Assembly: GCA_026987995.1 (NCBI GenBank)
Contig: JALSMC010000241.1
Location: 1 to 9,924, forward strand
Direction: 5' to 3'
Source of the DNA: Sulfurimonas sp.
GTDB lineage: Bacteria > Campylobacterota > Campylobacteria > Campylobacterales > Sulfurimonadaceae
Length of the DNA: 9,924 bases
Shown here one piece after another: positions 1 through 6,468 of the stretch. Within the stretch, counting starts at the first letter, position 1. Each line of letters starts with the position of its first letter. The notes beneath the pieces were generated by a model that was given only the letters and a program-made list of their open reading frames with translations, had not been told where the DNA came from and did not search any database. Both the position numbers and the translations under genes were made by a program.

Positions 1-37
1 TTTTGAAATGGGAGAGATTTTATACAAAAGGAACTAT

Positions 38-868
38 TTATTTTATAACAGCTTTTTTCTCAAGTGCTTTCATCTTGTCTTGCATTGCAGACTTGAACTT
101 TTCCATTTTTAAACGCTGTTCAATAAAAGGCTTTACCTCTTTAAAAGTTTTAGTTGCTGCATTTTTTTTCTCTTGTAAATAGATAATATGATATCCGAAC
201 TGTGTCTTTACGGGAGCCATAGTTATAGTACCAACTTTCATAGTAAACACTTTATCATTAAATGCAGGAACCATTTGTCCTTGAGCAAAGAAACCTAAAT
301 CTCCACCTTTTGGTCCACTAGGTCCAGTTGATTTTTCTTTTGCGAGGGCTTCAAATTTTGCTTTTAGTTTTTGTCCACTTAATGGTTTTAACTCATTGAT
401 GATTGCTTTAGCATCTGCTTCTTCTTTTACTAAGATATGACGAGCATGCACCGCTTCTTTTTCGTTAAATTCTTCTTTATTGTTTTTATAATAATCTTTA
501 AGTGTAGCCTCTGAAATTTTTATGCCATCTACAACTTTTTTTTGCCATACTTGTATAGCAAGTTCTTTTTTCATACGCTCTTCAAGCTTTTTGTATTCTT
601 CTTTATACTCTTTAGTTTTTAAAATACCTGTTTTTTGTGCATCGCCATAGATAAGTTCTTTACCTATAAGTTGCTGTAGTACCTGCTGTCTAAATGCAGC
701 TTGTTTTTCAGGGGGAACTTGATTAAATCTACCTTGAGTAGCATTCATAAGTTCTGTATCAACTTCTTGTTGTGTAATTGATTTTCCATTTACTGTTACA
801 AGAGTATTAGCTGAGGCAACAACTCCAGTAAGTAATAATGCAGATAAAATTTTTGTAGCTAGTTTCAT
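38..868 (-). CDS. PEB4/SurA-like periplasmic peptidyl-prolyl cis-trans isomerase (PpiC type)
   Basis: This 276-residue protein is an exported parvulin-type prolyl isomerase and chaperone that probably helps outer-membrane proteins fold in the periplasm. Residues 1-20 form a signal peptide: Lys near the start, a hydrophobic core and an ASA cleavage motif before Asn21. Residues 23-120 are a SurA-N-like helical chaperone segment. The PpiC rotamase domain spans about 138-236, with HARHILVK (141-148), the Gly-rich GPKGGDLGFF (185-194) and FGYHIIYL (224-231). A basic C-terminal helix follows. Size and architecture match C. jejuni PEB4 (Cj0596) and H. pylori HP0175, and in C. jejuni this gene also lies near nth and fba. 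The ATG is supported by AAAGGA about 7 bases upstream. It lies 52 bp after the histidine kinase on the same strand, so it may be co-transcribed or have its own promoter near 883-905. Family assignment is firm; client proteins are inferred from homologues. Confidence 0.93.
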   Translation of the reverse strand: MKLATKILSALLLTGVVASANTLVTVNGKSITQQEVDTELMNATQGRFNQVPPEKQAAFRQQVLQQLIGKELIYGDAQKTGILKTKEYKEEYKKLEERMKKELAIQVWQKKVVDGIKISEATLKDYYKNNKEEFNEKEAVHARHILVKEEADAKAIINELKPLSGQKLKAKFEALAKEKSTGPSGPKGGDLGFFAQGQMVPAFNDKVFTMKVGTITMAPVKTQFGYHIIYLQEKKNAATKTFKEVKPFIEQRLKMEKFKSAMQDKMKALEKKAVIK

Positions 869-920
869 TCGTATTCCTTTGTTTTATAAAATAAGTTTAA
901 TATGAATTAACTAATAGTTA

Positions 921-2876
921 TTAAACAGTATTAGACTTCTTAAGATATTTATGTAACATATATTCTAGCTTCTCACGAGTCAGAGGTTTTGCCATATAAT
1001 CATTTAGACCATTTTTTAGTAGCATTCCCTTGTCACCCTCCATAGCCATCGCTGTTAAAGCTACAATTGGTGTTAGTTTATTCATATTCATACTCTCTTT
1101 TATCTCTTTTGTCGCTTCTATACCATTTTTCTCTGGCATGTCAATATCCATAAAAATAATATCAAACTTACTTTTACTACATTGATAAACAGCTTCAATA
1201 CCATTTGATGCAGTACTGACTGTAATATTATACCCTTGAAGAAGTATCTCAATTAGTTTTTGGTTAATAAGGTTATCTTCAACAACAAGTGCATTTACTT
1301 GTCCCTTAATTGCAACAGTATTTTTTGATGTCTCTTTCATACTCATCGCACTTACAGAGTAAAGATGCTTTGCAACACAACCAGGGAGAAGCGGTTTTCT
1401 TATAACTTCGTTTACAATATGAGTCAATTTAGTTTGTAGTTTTTCAGTTTCTTCTAGCAGAAGTATAACTGGTGTTTTTTTAGAGTAAGTTCCAAGTTCT
1501 AACATCCATGAAGAGTCACCTTGATTTGCTACTACATATAAAGCATCTATCCCATCATAAACATTTTTATCTAGTTGGTTTGATTTCACTACGTCGAGTG
1601 CGAATGAACGAAGGTAAATGGTTAAAAAATTCGCTTCTTCTACTTTCTTTTGGTCAAGTAAAAGAACCTTTACTTTTCTTTTTGGCATCATCTTATAGTT
1701 TTGCCCACGAGCAGCTTTAAAATCTAAAACAAAGTTTACATATGTTCCTACATCCTCTTTTGACTGTATGCGAAGGTTTGAGCCAAAAAGTTTCACCAAG
1801 CCATGAGAAAGTGCTAAGCCAACTCCGAGCCTTTCATCTGCTTGTGCCCCTGAAGTAAAAGGTTCATTTATAAGTGCTATTTGCTCAAGAGGAATTCCTT
1901 TTCCTGTATCTCTAACACTAAAGCCTATACTACAGTCACCATTTTTTTGACGTTTAAGCAGTTTAACTTCGATAATAACCTTTCCACCTTTTGGTGTAAA
2001 TTTAACTGCATTTTGAATAAGAGAGAACATAATTTGCTTGATCTTTTTTGCATCAGAGTAAAGTTCTTGTGGCAACTTCGGATCAATAAAGGTAAGTACC
2101 TTTATCCCTTTTTCTAGTCCGTTTTGATAAAAAGTATAGGCAAGGTTTTCCATCTCAGTCAATATATTAAACTCATTAGAGTCAATCTCTAAGCGACCGC
2201 CTTGAAGTTGTGAAAGTTCTAAAAGTGTTTCAATATTTTGCATAAGACTTTTAGAAGACTTGCTAATCATATTGATGTACTCATTTTGATTTTCATTTAA
2301 TGCGGTATTCTCGAAAAGTTCTATAAAGCCTAATATACCATTCATAGGTGTACGAAATTCATGCCCAATATTTGCCAAAAAACGAGTTTTTAATTTTTCC
2401 ACTTCTTGTGTTTTAAGTTGGGCATCATGTAACTTTGTCACATCTTCAAGTTCTAAAATATAAAAGTTTTTATTTTTTGTTGATATATGACACCTTGCAT
2501 CTATAACAATAATTTCACCCTTGTCCTTTGCAATCGTCACCCTATAACCTGAATTTTGATATTTTTTGATATAGTCTAACCATGATTTATCCGACTCAGT
2601 AAATATCTCTTCACTCTCGCTTAAAAATAGGTTTCTAATACTATCATTTTGGGATAGAAACTCATCTATATCTTTATAGTGCATTGTCTCAAAAAAAACT
2701 TTATTTGCACCAATCCAACCTTGACCTTGAAAAAAGTAAAGAATCATAGATTTTGAGCTATCAACTACTTCTTCATAAAAGCCTTTGTTTAGGTATGCAT
2801 CAAATAGTTCATTTGTTTTAGTAGTTTTTTGTTTTTGCTTTTGTTTTTTTGATGAAAAGAGTGAAAGTAGGCCCAT
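921..2876 (-). CDS. Soluble hybrid sensor histidine kinase with two receiver domains, one degenerate
   Basis: This 651-residue cytoplasmic hybrid kinase has no transmembrane segment. The start is ATG at 2876: AAAAGGG lies 6 bases upstream of it, whereas the ATG 6 bases further upstream (2882) abuts that ribosome site. Residues about 20-145 look like a divergent PAS sensor. The H-box (GHEFRTPMNG) carries the phosphorylated His172. The HATPase domain shows Asn289 (N-box), VRDTGKG with Asp323 (G1) and GVGLALS at 351-357 (G2). Residues about 400-508 look like a receiver that lost its phosphoryl-acceptor Asp but kept the RKP Lys. The C-terminal receiver (about 528-648) is intact: acidic pair Glu533/Asp534, acceptor Asp577 in FMDIDMP, Thr608 and Lys630. 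There is no output domain, so phosphate probably passes to a separate Hpt protein or regulator. No cognate regulator is seen here. The signal it senses is unknown. Confidence 0.93.
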   Translation of the reverse strand: MGLLSLFSSKKQKQKQKTTKTNELFDAYLNKGFYEEVVDSSKSMILYFFQGQGWIGANKVFFETMHYKDIDEFLSQNDSIRNLFLSESEEIFTESDKSWLDYIKKYQNSGYRVTIAKDKGEIIVIDARCHISTKNKNFYILELEDVTKLHDAQLKTQEVEKLKTRFLANIGHEFRTPMNGILGFIELFENTALNENQNEYINMISKSSKSLMQNIETLLELSQLQGGRLEIDSNEFNILTEMENLAYTFYQNGLEKGIKVLTFIDPKLPQELYSDAKKIKQIMFSLIQNAVKFTPKGGKVIIEVKLLKRQKNGDCSIGFSVRDTGKGIPLEQIALINEPFTSGAQADERLGVGLALSHGLVKLFGSNLRIQSKEDVGTYVNFVLDFKAARGQNYKMMPKRKVKVLLLDQKKVEEANFLTIYLRSFALDVVKSNQLDKNVYDGIDALYVVANQGDSSWMLELGTYSKKTPVILLLEETEKLQTKLTHIVNEVIRKPLLPGCVAKHLYSVSAMSMKETSKNTVAIKGQVNALVVEDNLINQKLIEILLQGYNITVSTASNGIEAVYQCSKSKFDIIFMDIDMPEKNGIEATKEIKESMNMNKLTPIVALTAMAMEGDKGMLLKNGLNDYMAKPLTREKLEYMLHKYLKKSNTV

Positions 2877-2910
2877 TAGCATCCCTTTTGTTTTATATAA
2901 ATTTTAGTTG

Positions 2911-2916
2911 ATTATA
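2911..2916 (-). promoter_or_regulatory. Probable -10 box of the histidine kinase promoter
   Basis: On the minus strand this reads TATAAT, preceded by TGA to give an extended -10 (TGATATAAT). Transcription would begin near 2904, about 28 bases before the kinase ATG at 2876, leaving room for its AAAAGGG ribosome site. No convincing -35 is visible, as is usual in Campylobacterota. It lies 13 bp from the oppositely oriented nth -10, so the two promoters share one short region. Confidence 0.55.
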
Positions 2917-2929
2917 TCATAAACAATGC

Positions 2930-2935
2930 TAAAAT
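2930..2935 (+). promoter_or_regulatory. Probable extended -10 box of nth, very close to the start codon
   Basis: TGCTAAAAT (2927-2935) resembles an extended -10. The box ends only 6 bases before the nth ATG at 2942, so the predicted transcription start falls at or next to the A of the ATG. No Shine-Dalgarno sequence lies between them. The same TGCTAAAAT string precedes the cyclase-like gene at 6433-6441. Confidence 0.5.
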
Positions 2936-2941
2936 ACCGTT

Positions 2942-3595
2942 ATGATAAAAAAAGTAAAAAAAGCTACAAAAAAAGAGATTTTAGAAATTCATCAGCTCTT
3001 TATAGAGCGTTATGATAATGCAGTGACAGAACTTACTTATACAAATGCTTATGAACTAGTTGTTGCGGTGGCACTCTCTGCACAGTGTACGGATAAACGA
3101 GTAAACATTCTAACACCGCCTCTGTTTCTTAAATATCCAGGAACAAAAGAGTTAGCAAACGCAGAGCTGGATGATGTAAAATCTTTTATAAACTCTTGCT
3201 CATTTTTTAACAATAAAGCGAAAAATATCATTGCGATGGCACAGAGAGTTGAAGAAGCTTACGGTGGTGAAGTACCACTCGATGTAAAAGAGTTACAAAC
3301 ACTCGCAGGTGTAGGTCAAAAAACTGCTAATGTTGTGATGATAGAGTACACAGGTGCTAACCTTATGGCTGTTGATACTCATGTTTTTCGTGTTGCCCAT
3401 AGACTTGGTCTCAGCGATGATAAAACTGCAACTGCGACAGAAGCCACCCTTGTAAAAAAGTTTAAAAACAACCTACATGCACTGCATCAAGGTATGGTTC
3501 TGTTTGGTCGTTATATATGTAAGGCTAAAAATCCAGACTGTGAGAAATGTTTTTTAACTGAGTTTTGTAAAACAAAAGAAACTTTTAAAGTTTAG
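2942..3595 (+). CDS. nth: Endonuclease III (DNA glycosylase/AP lyase)
   Basis: This 217-residue base-excision-repair enzyme removes oxidised pyrimidines from DNA and nicks the abasic site by beta-elimination. The helix-hairpin-helix motif LAGVGQKTANVV (121-132) contains the Schiff-base Lys127, and VDTHVFRV contains the catalytic Asp145; these match E. coli Lys120 and Asp138. The C-terminal iron-sulfur cluster ligands are Cys193, Cys200, Cys203 and Cys209, in the canonical C-x6-C-x2-C-x5-C spacing. LSAQCTD (45-51) is the usual N-terminal signature. The length is normal for the family (211-220 residues) and all key residues are present. It heads a short plus-strand cluster, with the lipoprotein gene starting 9 bp downstream. 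The upstream sequence suggests a leaderless or near-leaderless message. Confidence 0.97.
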   Translation: MIKKVKKATKKEILEIHQLFIERYDNAVTELTYTNAYELVVAVALSAQCTDKRVNILTPPLFLKYPGTKELANAELDDVKSFINSCSFFNNKAKNIIAMAQRVEEAYGGEVPLDVKELQTLAGVGQKTANVVMIEYTGANLMAVDTHVFRVAHRLGLSDDKTATATEATLVKKFKNNLHALHQGMVLFGRYICKAKNPDCEKCFLTEFCKTKETFKV

Positions 3596-3604
3596 GTATA
3601 AAAT

Positions 3605-3838
3605 ATGCTTGTAATAAGTATGATAAAAATAAGTCTATTAATAATTTTTAGTCTACTTTTAAGTGGCTGTATTAACAAACATGGTATCTCCGCCAAATAC
3701 TATAGTGACTGTAAAGAGTACTATGACCTTCAAGGATACTACCACAAAGAGTGTGGAGAAGATGATATAATAACCTATAAAGAGATGGGTGAAGCTTTAA
3801 AGAAAAAAGAGCCCGAGCCTACTGGCAATGTTTATTAA
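3605..3838 (+). CDS. Small predicted lipoprotein of unknown function
   Basis: This 77-residue protein has a short basic/hydrophobic leader ending in the lipobox LLSGC, so signal peptidase II should cleave before Cys22 and lipidate it. The mature part is about 56 residues, rich in Tyr, charged residues and Lys/Glu, with two further Cys residues (36 and 50 from the first Met) that could form a disulphide in the periplasm. The C-terminus is Pro-rich (KKKEPEPTG). The start at 3605 has AGG at 3594-3596 with good spacing. An ATG at 3620 would give a more compact leader (MIKISLLIIF...) and cannot be excluded. It lies 9 bp after nth and just before a 41-residue membrane protein, so the three are probably one transcript. 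I do not recognise a family, and a link to DNA repair is not implied. Confidence 0.75.
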   Translation: MLVISMIKISLLIIFSLLLSGCINKHGISAKYYSDCKEYYDLQGYYHKECGEDDIITYKEMGEALKKKEPEPTGNVY

Positions 3839-3848
3839 AGGAGAATGA

Positions 3849-3974
3849 ATGAGTACGGGATTAATTGTATTTTTTGTGATAACAACTGTTATAGGAATTG
3901 GTGTAGTTGTTGTGTTTAGTGTAGATAGTATTGGGGCTAAAATCTTTGGTGCTGATGATAAAAGGCAAAAGTAA
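3849..3974 (+). CDS. 41-residue single-span membrane protein
   Basis: This very short gene has a strong ribosome site, AAAGGAGA at 3837-3844, five bases upstream of the ATG at 3849. The peptide begins MSTGLIVFFVITTVIG and has one uninterrupted hydrophobic stretch (about residues 4-25, with a GIGVVVV run). A short polar tail follows, with an acidic/basic end (GADDKRQK). The topology is a membrane-anchored microprotein with a charged tail of about 15 residues. It follows the lipoprotein gene by 10 bp and ends 4 bp before the convergent end of cmoA. An overlapping ATG at 3845 opens only a 24-codon, Cys-rich frame that lacks any membrane-protein logic and is worse placed for the ribosome site. 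Function unknown; size and topology resemble small subunits or regulators of membrane complexes, but nothing in the window identifies a partner. Confidence 0.65.
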   Translation: MSTGLIVFFVITTVIGIGVVVVFSVDSIGAKIFGADDKRQK

Positions 3975-3978
3975 CTCG

Positions 3979-4686
3979 CTACTTTACAGCGATAAAAGTC
4001 GCGAAGTTTGCCCAACGAAATAATACCTCACAGTGTTTAAATCCAGCATTTTTTGCCATTTTAATGTTCTCATCTTCGCTATAAGGAACAAGTACATTTT
4101 CTAATGCCTCGCGTTTTTGCATGATCTCATACTCTGAATACCCCTGTGTTTTTTTAAAGTCATAGTAACACTCTATAAGGTCTTTGTTAAGTTTTGGCTC
4201 ATGACTAATCACTTTCTCGCTAAATATAAACACACCCTCTTCTTTTAAAGAAGTTGCTATTTTTTTCACAAGCTCTTCGCGAACAAGTGGTCGTATAAAC
4301 TGTAAAGTATAGTTACTTATAAAAACATCCGCTTTTTTATACTCATACTCTAGTATGTCGGCGTTTACCACATCTATATCTGCACCATATGCTTCACACT
4401 TGCGTTTAGCTTGTTTTAGCATAGCTTCAGAGTTATCTAAACCTATAAGGCTTGCATTTACTTTCAAGTCTCTATGTATATTTAAAAGTAATGAAGCTGT
4501 CGAGCATCCTAAATCATAGACAATGCCATCTTCACTCAAGTTTTTATGTGTAAAAAACTGTGTGATTTTTTGGCTCTCTTTATAAAAAGGAACACTACGT
4601 TCTAGCATATCATCAAAAACAGCTGCAACTTCTTCATCAAACTCAAACTGTTTTTTTATCGGTTTAGTAAATACTTTATCATTCAT
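3979..4686 (-). CDS. cmoA: Carboxy-S-adenosyl-L-methionine synthase CmoA
   Basis: This 235-residue Rossmann-fold enzyme converts SAM and prephenate to carboxy-SAM, which CmoB uses to make cmo5U at the tRNA wobble position. Visible signatures are the N-terminal [20 protein letters not shown], the SAM-binding loop [12 protein letters not shown] (Asp58-Leu-Gly-Cys), GLDNSEAML around 82-90, NADI at 108-111, NYTLQF at 125-130, SEK at 156-158 and [14 protein letters not shown] at 190-203. The last three closely parallel E. coli CmoA. I chose the ATG at 4686 because the N-terminus then lines up with E. coli CmoA. A TTG at 4704 preceded by AGG would add six residues and is an alternative. cmoB is not in this window. 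The upstream region is occupied by the palindromic element from 4721, whose edge may supply the promoter. Confidence 0.93.
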   Translation of the reverse strand: MNDKVFTKPIKKQFEFDEEVAAVFDDMLERSVPFYKESQKITQFFTHKNLSEDGIVYDLGCSTASLLLNIHRDLKVNASLIGLDNSEAMLKQAKRKCEAYGADIDVVNADILEYEYKKADVFISNYTLQFIRPLVREELVKKIATSLKEEGVFIFSEKVISHEPKLNKDLIECYYDFKKTQGYSEYEIMQKREALENVLVPYSEDENIKMAKNAGFKHCEVLFRWANFATFIAVK

Positions 4687-4710
4687 GGATATAATTTTAT
4701 CCAAAATTGC

Positions 4711-4725
4711 CTATAATTATTATAG
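4711..4725. promoter_or_regulatory. Palindromic bidirectional -10-like sequence at the edge of the repeat element
   Basis: CTATAATTATTATAG is a perfect inverted repeat with 7-bp arms and a 1-bp centre. It therefore contains TATAAT on both strands: 4712-4717 on plus and 4724-4719 on minus. The minus copy is suitably placed for cmoA. The plus copy would transcribe through the whole repeat element into the 5011 gene. The outer four bases (4721-4724, TATA) are repeated at the other end of the element. Promoter activity is inferred only from the sequence. Confidence 0.4.
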
Positions 4726-4992
4726 GGCACCTCTAAAAACCCTAATTTCCTCAGCATTATAGCAGATATGCCAATGCAAGGCGAAACTATGCAGGAGCTA
4801 CAAGTAGCTTCAAATAGTTTCAACGAAGCAGTGGTGTATCTGCTATAGTGCCCATAGGGAGTCTAAAAGAGGGGTAATCTTGCACATAATTTTTCATCGT
4901 CGTAGCTAAGGCTATGACTTAAAAAAAGTTATGCACAATCTCACCCCTCTTCTAGACTCTGAGTATTTTAGGGTTTTTAGAGGTGCCCTATA
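4721..4992. repeat. MITE-like palindromic element with 25-bp terminal inverted repeats and two hairpin arms
   Basis: This 272-bp non-coding element fills most of the cmoA/5011 intergenic region. Positions 4721-4745 and 4968-4992 are perfect inverted repeats of 25 bp. The termini read TATA-GGGCACCTCTAAAAACCC, with TATA or TA as a possible target duplication. The interior folds into two separate arms. Arm 1 (4754-4851) has a 15-bp outer stem (one G-T pair), then stems 4783-4790/4814-4821 and 4794-4800/4805-4811 closed by the tetraloop CAAG. Arm 2 (4860-4958) has a 16-bp stem with one mismatch, then 4880-4890/4928-4938 with two mismatches and a terminal hairpin at 4900-4917. The whole would form a three-way cruciform. 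It has no ORF of note and no transposase, so it would be non-autonomous. A structured RNA or long 5' leader of the 5011 gene is the alternative reading. Confidence 0.75.
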
Positions 4993-5010
4993 TTAAATTA
5001 AAGGTTTTGA

Positions 5011-5292
5011 ATGAAACTTGATATACAAACGCTCATGATGCTCTTTTTTATACTCTTTTTAGTTTTAAGCATTTGGAAAATTTGGGCTTTTTTACCTAAT
5101 GAGCAGCTAAAAGATGATGACAGAACAGAGGAAGCAGAAGAAAAGCTCAAAAAAATTCTAAATGATGTTATAAGTGAGAGTAAAGAAGATTTATCAGAGA
5201 AAGAGATTTTCCAAAGGATGAAGATGCATAAAGAGTTTGATAAAAAACTCTTTTGGCGTTTTAACTTAAATAGACTAAAGCATCTGCTTTAG
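5011..5292 (+). CDS. Small membrane-anchored protein of unknown function
   Basis: This 93-residue protein has one N-terminal membrane span (about residues 8-28, MMLFFILFLVLSIWKIWAFL). A charged, Glu/Lys-rich cytoplasmic or periplasmic part follows (about 30-80), probably helical, with EEAEEKLKKIL and a later SEKEIF...KMHKEFDKK segment. The C-terminus is basic. The ATG has AAAGG at 5000-5004 upstream. The stop overlaps the fba stop on the opposite strand by 4 bp. Its upstream region is almost entirely the palindromic element, so its promoter lies within or at the edge of that element. I do not recognise a family. The low-complexity charged tail resembles anchor or scaffold proteins, but this is only a description. 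Confidence 0.75.
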   Translation: MKLDIQTLMMLFFILFLVLSIWKIWAFLPNEQLKDDDRTEEAEEKLKKILNDVISESKEDLSEKEIFQRMKMHKEFDKKLFWRFNLNRLKHLL

Positions 5293-5293
5293 T
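5274..5293. terminator. Bidirectional stem-loop at the convergent 5011/fba ends
   Basis: CTAAAGC (5275-5281) pairs with GCTTTAG (5286-5292) around the loop ATCT, extended by an A-T pair at 5274/5293. It covers both overlapping stop codons. On plus it is followed by a few T residues and on minus by TCTATTT, so it is a weak but well-placed shared terminator. Confidence 0.45.
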
Positions 5294-6368
5294 TTCTATC
5301 CATCGCGTTTAAGTCTTTAAAAGCTTGAACAACTCTATCTACAAGAGTAACTTGACCTGCACGTAACCACTTTCTAGGGTCGTAGTACTTCTTGTTTGGT
5401 TTGTCTTCACCCTCAGGATTTCCTATTTGTGACTGCAAGTAAGCATTGTGTTTGGCTACATAGTTTTTAGTACCAAGCCATGTAGCCCACTGCGTGTCTG
5501 TGTCAATGTTCATCTTTATAACACCATAGCCGATAGCTTCACTTATCTCACTTGGCTCTGAGCCAGAACCACCATGAAATACAAAATTTACTGGTTTATC
5601 TGAAGTGCCATGTTTTTCGTTGATATACTTTTGAGAGTTATCTAAAATTTTTGGAGTGAGAGAAACATTTCCTGGTTTGTAAACGCCATGCACATTTCCA
5701 AATGAAGCAGCTATTGTATAGTGAGGCGAAACAGATCCTAAAACTTCATATGCCAAACATACATCTTCAGGTTGTGTATAAAGAAGTGAGTTATCCATAT
5801 CTGTGTTATCAACACCATCTTCTTCTCCTCCTGTACAACCAAGCTCTATTTCTATGCTCATACCGATTTTACTCATACGTTCTAAATATGTTTTACAAGT
5901 ATTAATGTTGTAATCAAGTGGTTCTTCTGAAAGGTCAAGCATATGTGATGAAAAGAGTGGTTTTCCCTCTTTTACAAAGTGTGCTTCCCCTGCATCAAGT
6001 AGTGCATCTATCCAAGGAAGTAGTTTTTTTGCAGCATGATCAGTATGTAAGATTACAGCAACACCATAAGCTTCAGCCATCATATGAGTATGTAGGGCAC
6101 CTGAGATAGCACCAATAATCGCTGCTTTTTCATTCTCATTTGAGAGACCTTTACCAGCATAGTAAGATGACCCACCATTAGAAAACTGAATGATAACTGG
6201 AGAGTTCACTTTTGCAGCCGCTTCAATTACACCGTTAATTGAGTCTGTACCTACAACATTGACAGCTGGTATTGCGAAACCAACTTTTTTTGCATGCTCA
6301 TACACCTTTTGAACATCCTCGCCAAAAAGAACTCCAGGTTTTACAATATCTAAAATACCATTACTCAT
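5289..6368 (-). CDS. fba: Class II fructose-1,6-bisphosphate aldolase
   Basis: This 359-residue zinc enzyme reversibly splits fructose-1,6-bisphosphate into dihydroxyacetone phosphate and glyceraldehyde-3-phosphate. In an autotrophic or amino-acid-using epsilonproteobacterium it would run mainly in the gluconeogenic direction. The sequence is of the long class IIA (E. coli FbaA) type. VILHTDHAAK contains catalytic Asp110 and zinc ligand His111; IEIELGCTGGEEDG contains Glu175; NVHGVY has His227; FHGGSGS has His265. These correspond to E. coli Asp109, His110, Glu174, His226 and His264. The ribosome site AGAGGTGAG sits 5 bases before the ATG. The gene is single, with a -10 box (TATAAT, minus, 6405-6400) in the divergent region shared with the cyclase-like gene. 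In C. jejuni fba lies beside peb4; here cmoA, nth and the kinase lie between them. Confidence 0.97.
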   Translation of the reverse strand: MSNGILDIVKPGVLFGEDVQKVYEHAKKVGFAIPAVNVVGTDSINGVIEAAAKVNSPVIIQFSNGGSSYYAGKGLSNENEKAAIIGAISGALHTHMMAEAYGVAVILHTDHAAKKLLPWIDALLDAGEAHFVKEGKPLFSSHMLDLSEEPLDYNINTCKTYLERMSKIGMSIEIELGCTGGEEDGVDNTDMDNSLLYTQPEDVCLAYEVLGSVSPHYTIAASFGNVHGVYKPGNVSLTPKILDNSQKYINEKHGTSDKPVNFVFHGGSGSEPSEISEAIGYGVIKMNIDTDTQWATWLGTKNYVAKHNAYLQSQIGNPEGEDKPNKKYYDPRKWLRAGQVTLVDRVVQAFKDLNAMDRN

Positions 6369-6399
6369 AAAAACTCACCTCTAAAAATTTAATTTTCTT

Positions 6400-6405
6400 A
6401 TTATA
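6400..6405 (-). promoter_or_regulatory. Probable -10 box of fba
   Basis: On the minus strand this reads TATAAT, placing the transcription start near 6393 and giving a 5' leader of about 25 bases that includes the AGAGGTGAG ribosome site. The inverted repeat at 6410-6431 covers the expected -35 zone. Confidence 0.5.
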
Positions 6406-6409
6406 GGAA

Positions 6410-6431
6410 AAAGTTCATTTAAAAGAACTTT
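6410..6431. promoter_or_regulatory. Inverted repeat between the fba and cyclase-like promoters (possible operator)
   Basis: AAAGTTC (6410-6416) and GAACTTT (6425-6431) form 7-bp arms around an 8-base spacer. The site lies between the two divergent -10 boxes and covers the -35 zone of each. This is where a regulator could control both genes. It has no T-tract and no upstream gene to terminate, so a terminator role is unlikely. Confidence 0.4.
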
Positions 6432-6432
6432 A

Positions 6433-6441
6433 TGCTAAAAT
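6433..6441 (+). promoter_or_regulatory. Extended -10 box for the cyclase-like gene
   Basis: TGCTAAAAT is identical to the string in front of nth. Transcription should start near 6448, about 20 bases before the ATG at 6469. The short leader has no good Shine-Dalgarno sequence, but it contains a 6-codon reading frame (6452-6472) that ends in an ATGA overlap with the gene start. Confidence 0.5.
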
Positions 6442-6468
6442 ACCCCTAAAAATGAAGTTGCAAATACA

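Noticed and set aside
3968..3992. Shared terminator between the 41-residue gene and cmoA
   Set aside because: Two short alternative pairings exist (AAAGTA/TACTTT and TCGCT/AGCGA), but each has 5-6 pairs and no T-tract, too weak to list.
4721..4992. Transcription terminator or CRISPR-like repeat
   Set aside because: It lies between divergent genes, where no terminator is needed. There are no regularly spaced direct repeats; the repeats are inverted and nested.
5231..5254. Hairpin AGAGTTT/AAACTCT followed by TTTT inside the 5011 gene
   Set aside because: It lies within coding sequence 40 bp before the stop and is AT-rich. The stem-loop at the stop codons is the better terminator candidate.
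5702..6109. Two open frames on the plus strand opposite fba (67 and 63 residues)
   Set aside because: They lie wholly within a certain aldolase gene, have no ribosome sites, and their products have no domain logic.
6376..6387. Twelve bases (CACCTCTAAAAA) identical to part of the repeat-element end at 4728-4739
   Set aside because: On the minus strand they form the fba ribosome site (GAGGTG) with flanking T residues, so a chance match is a simpler reading than a second element copy.
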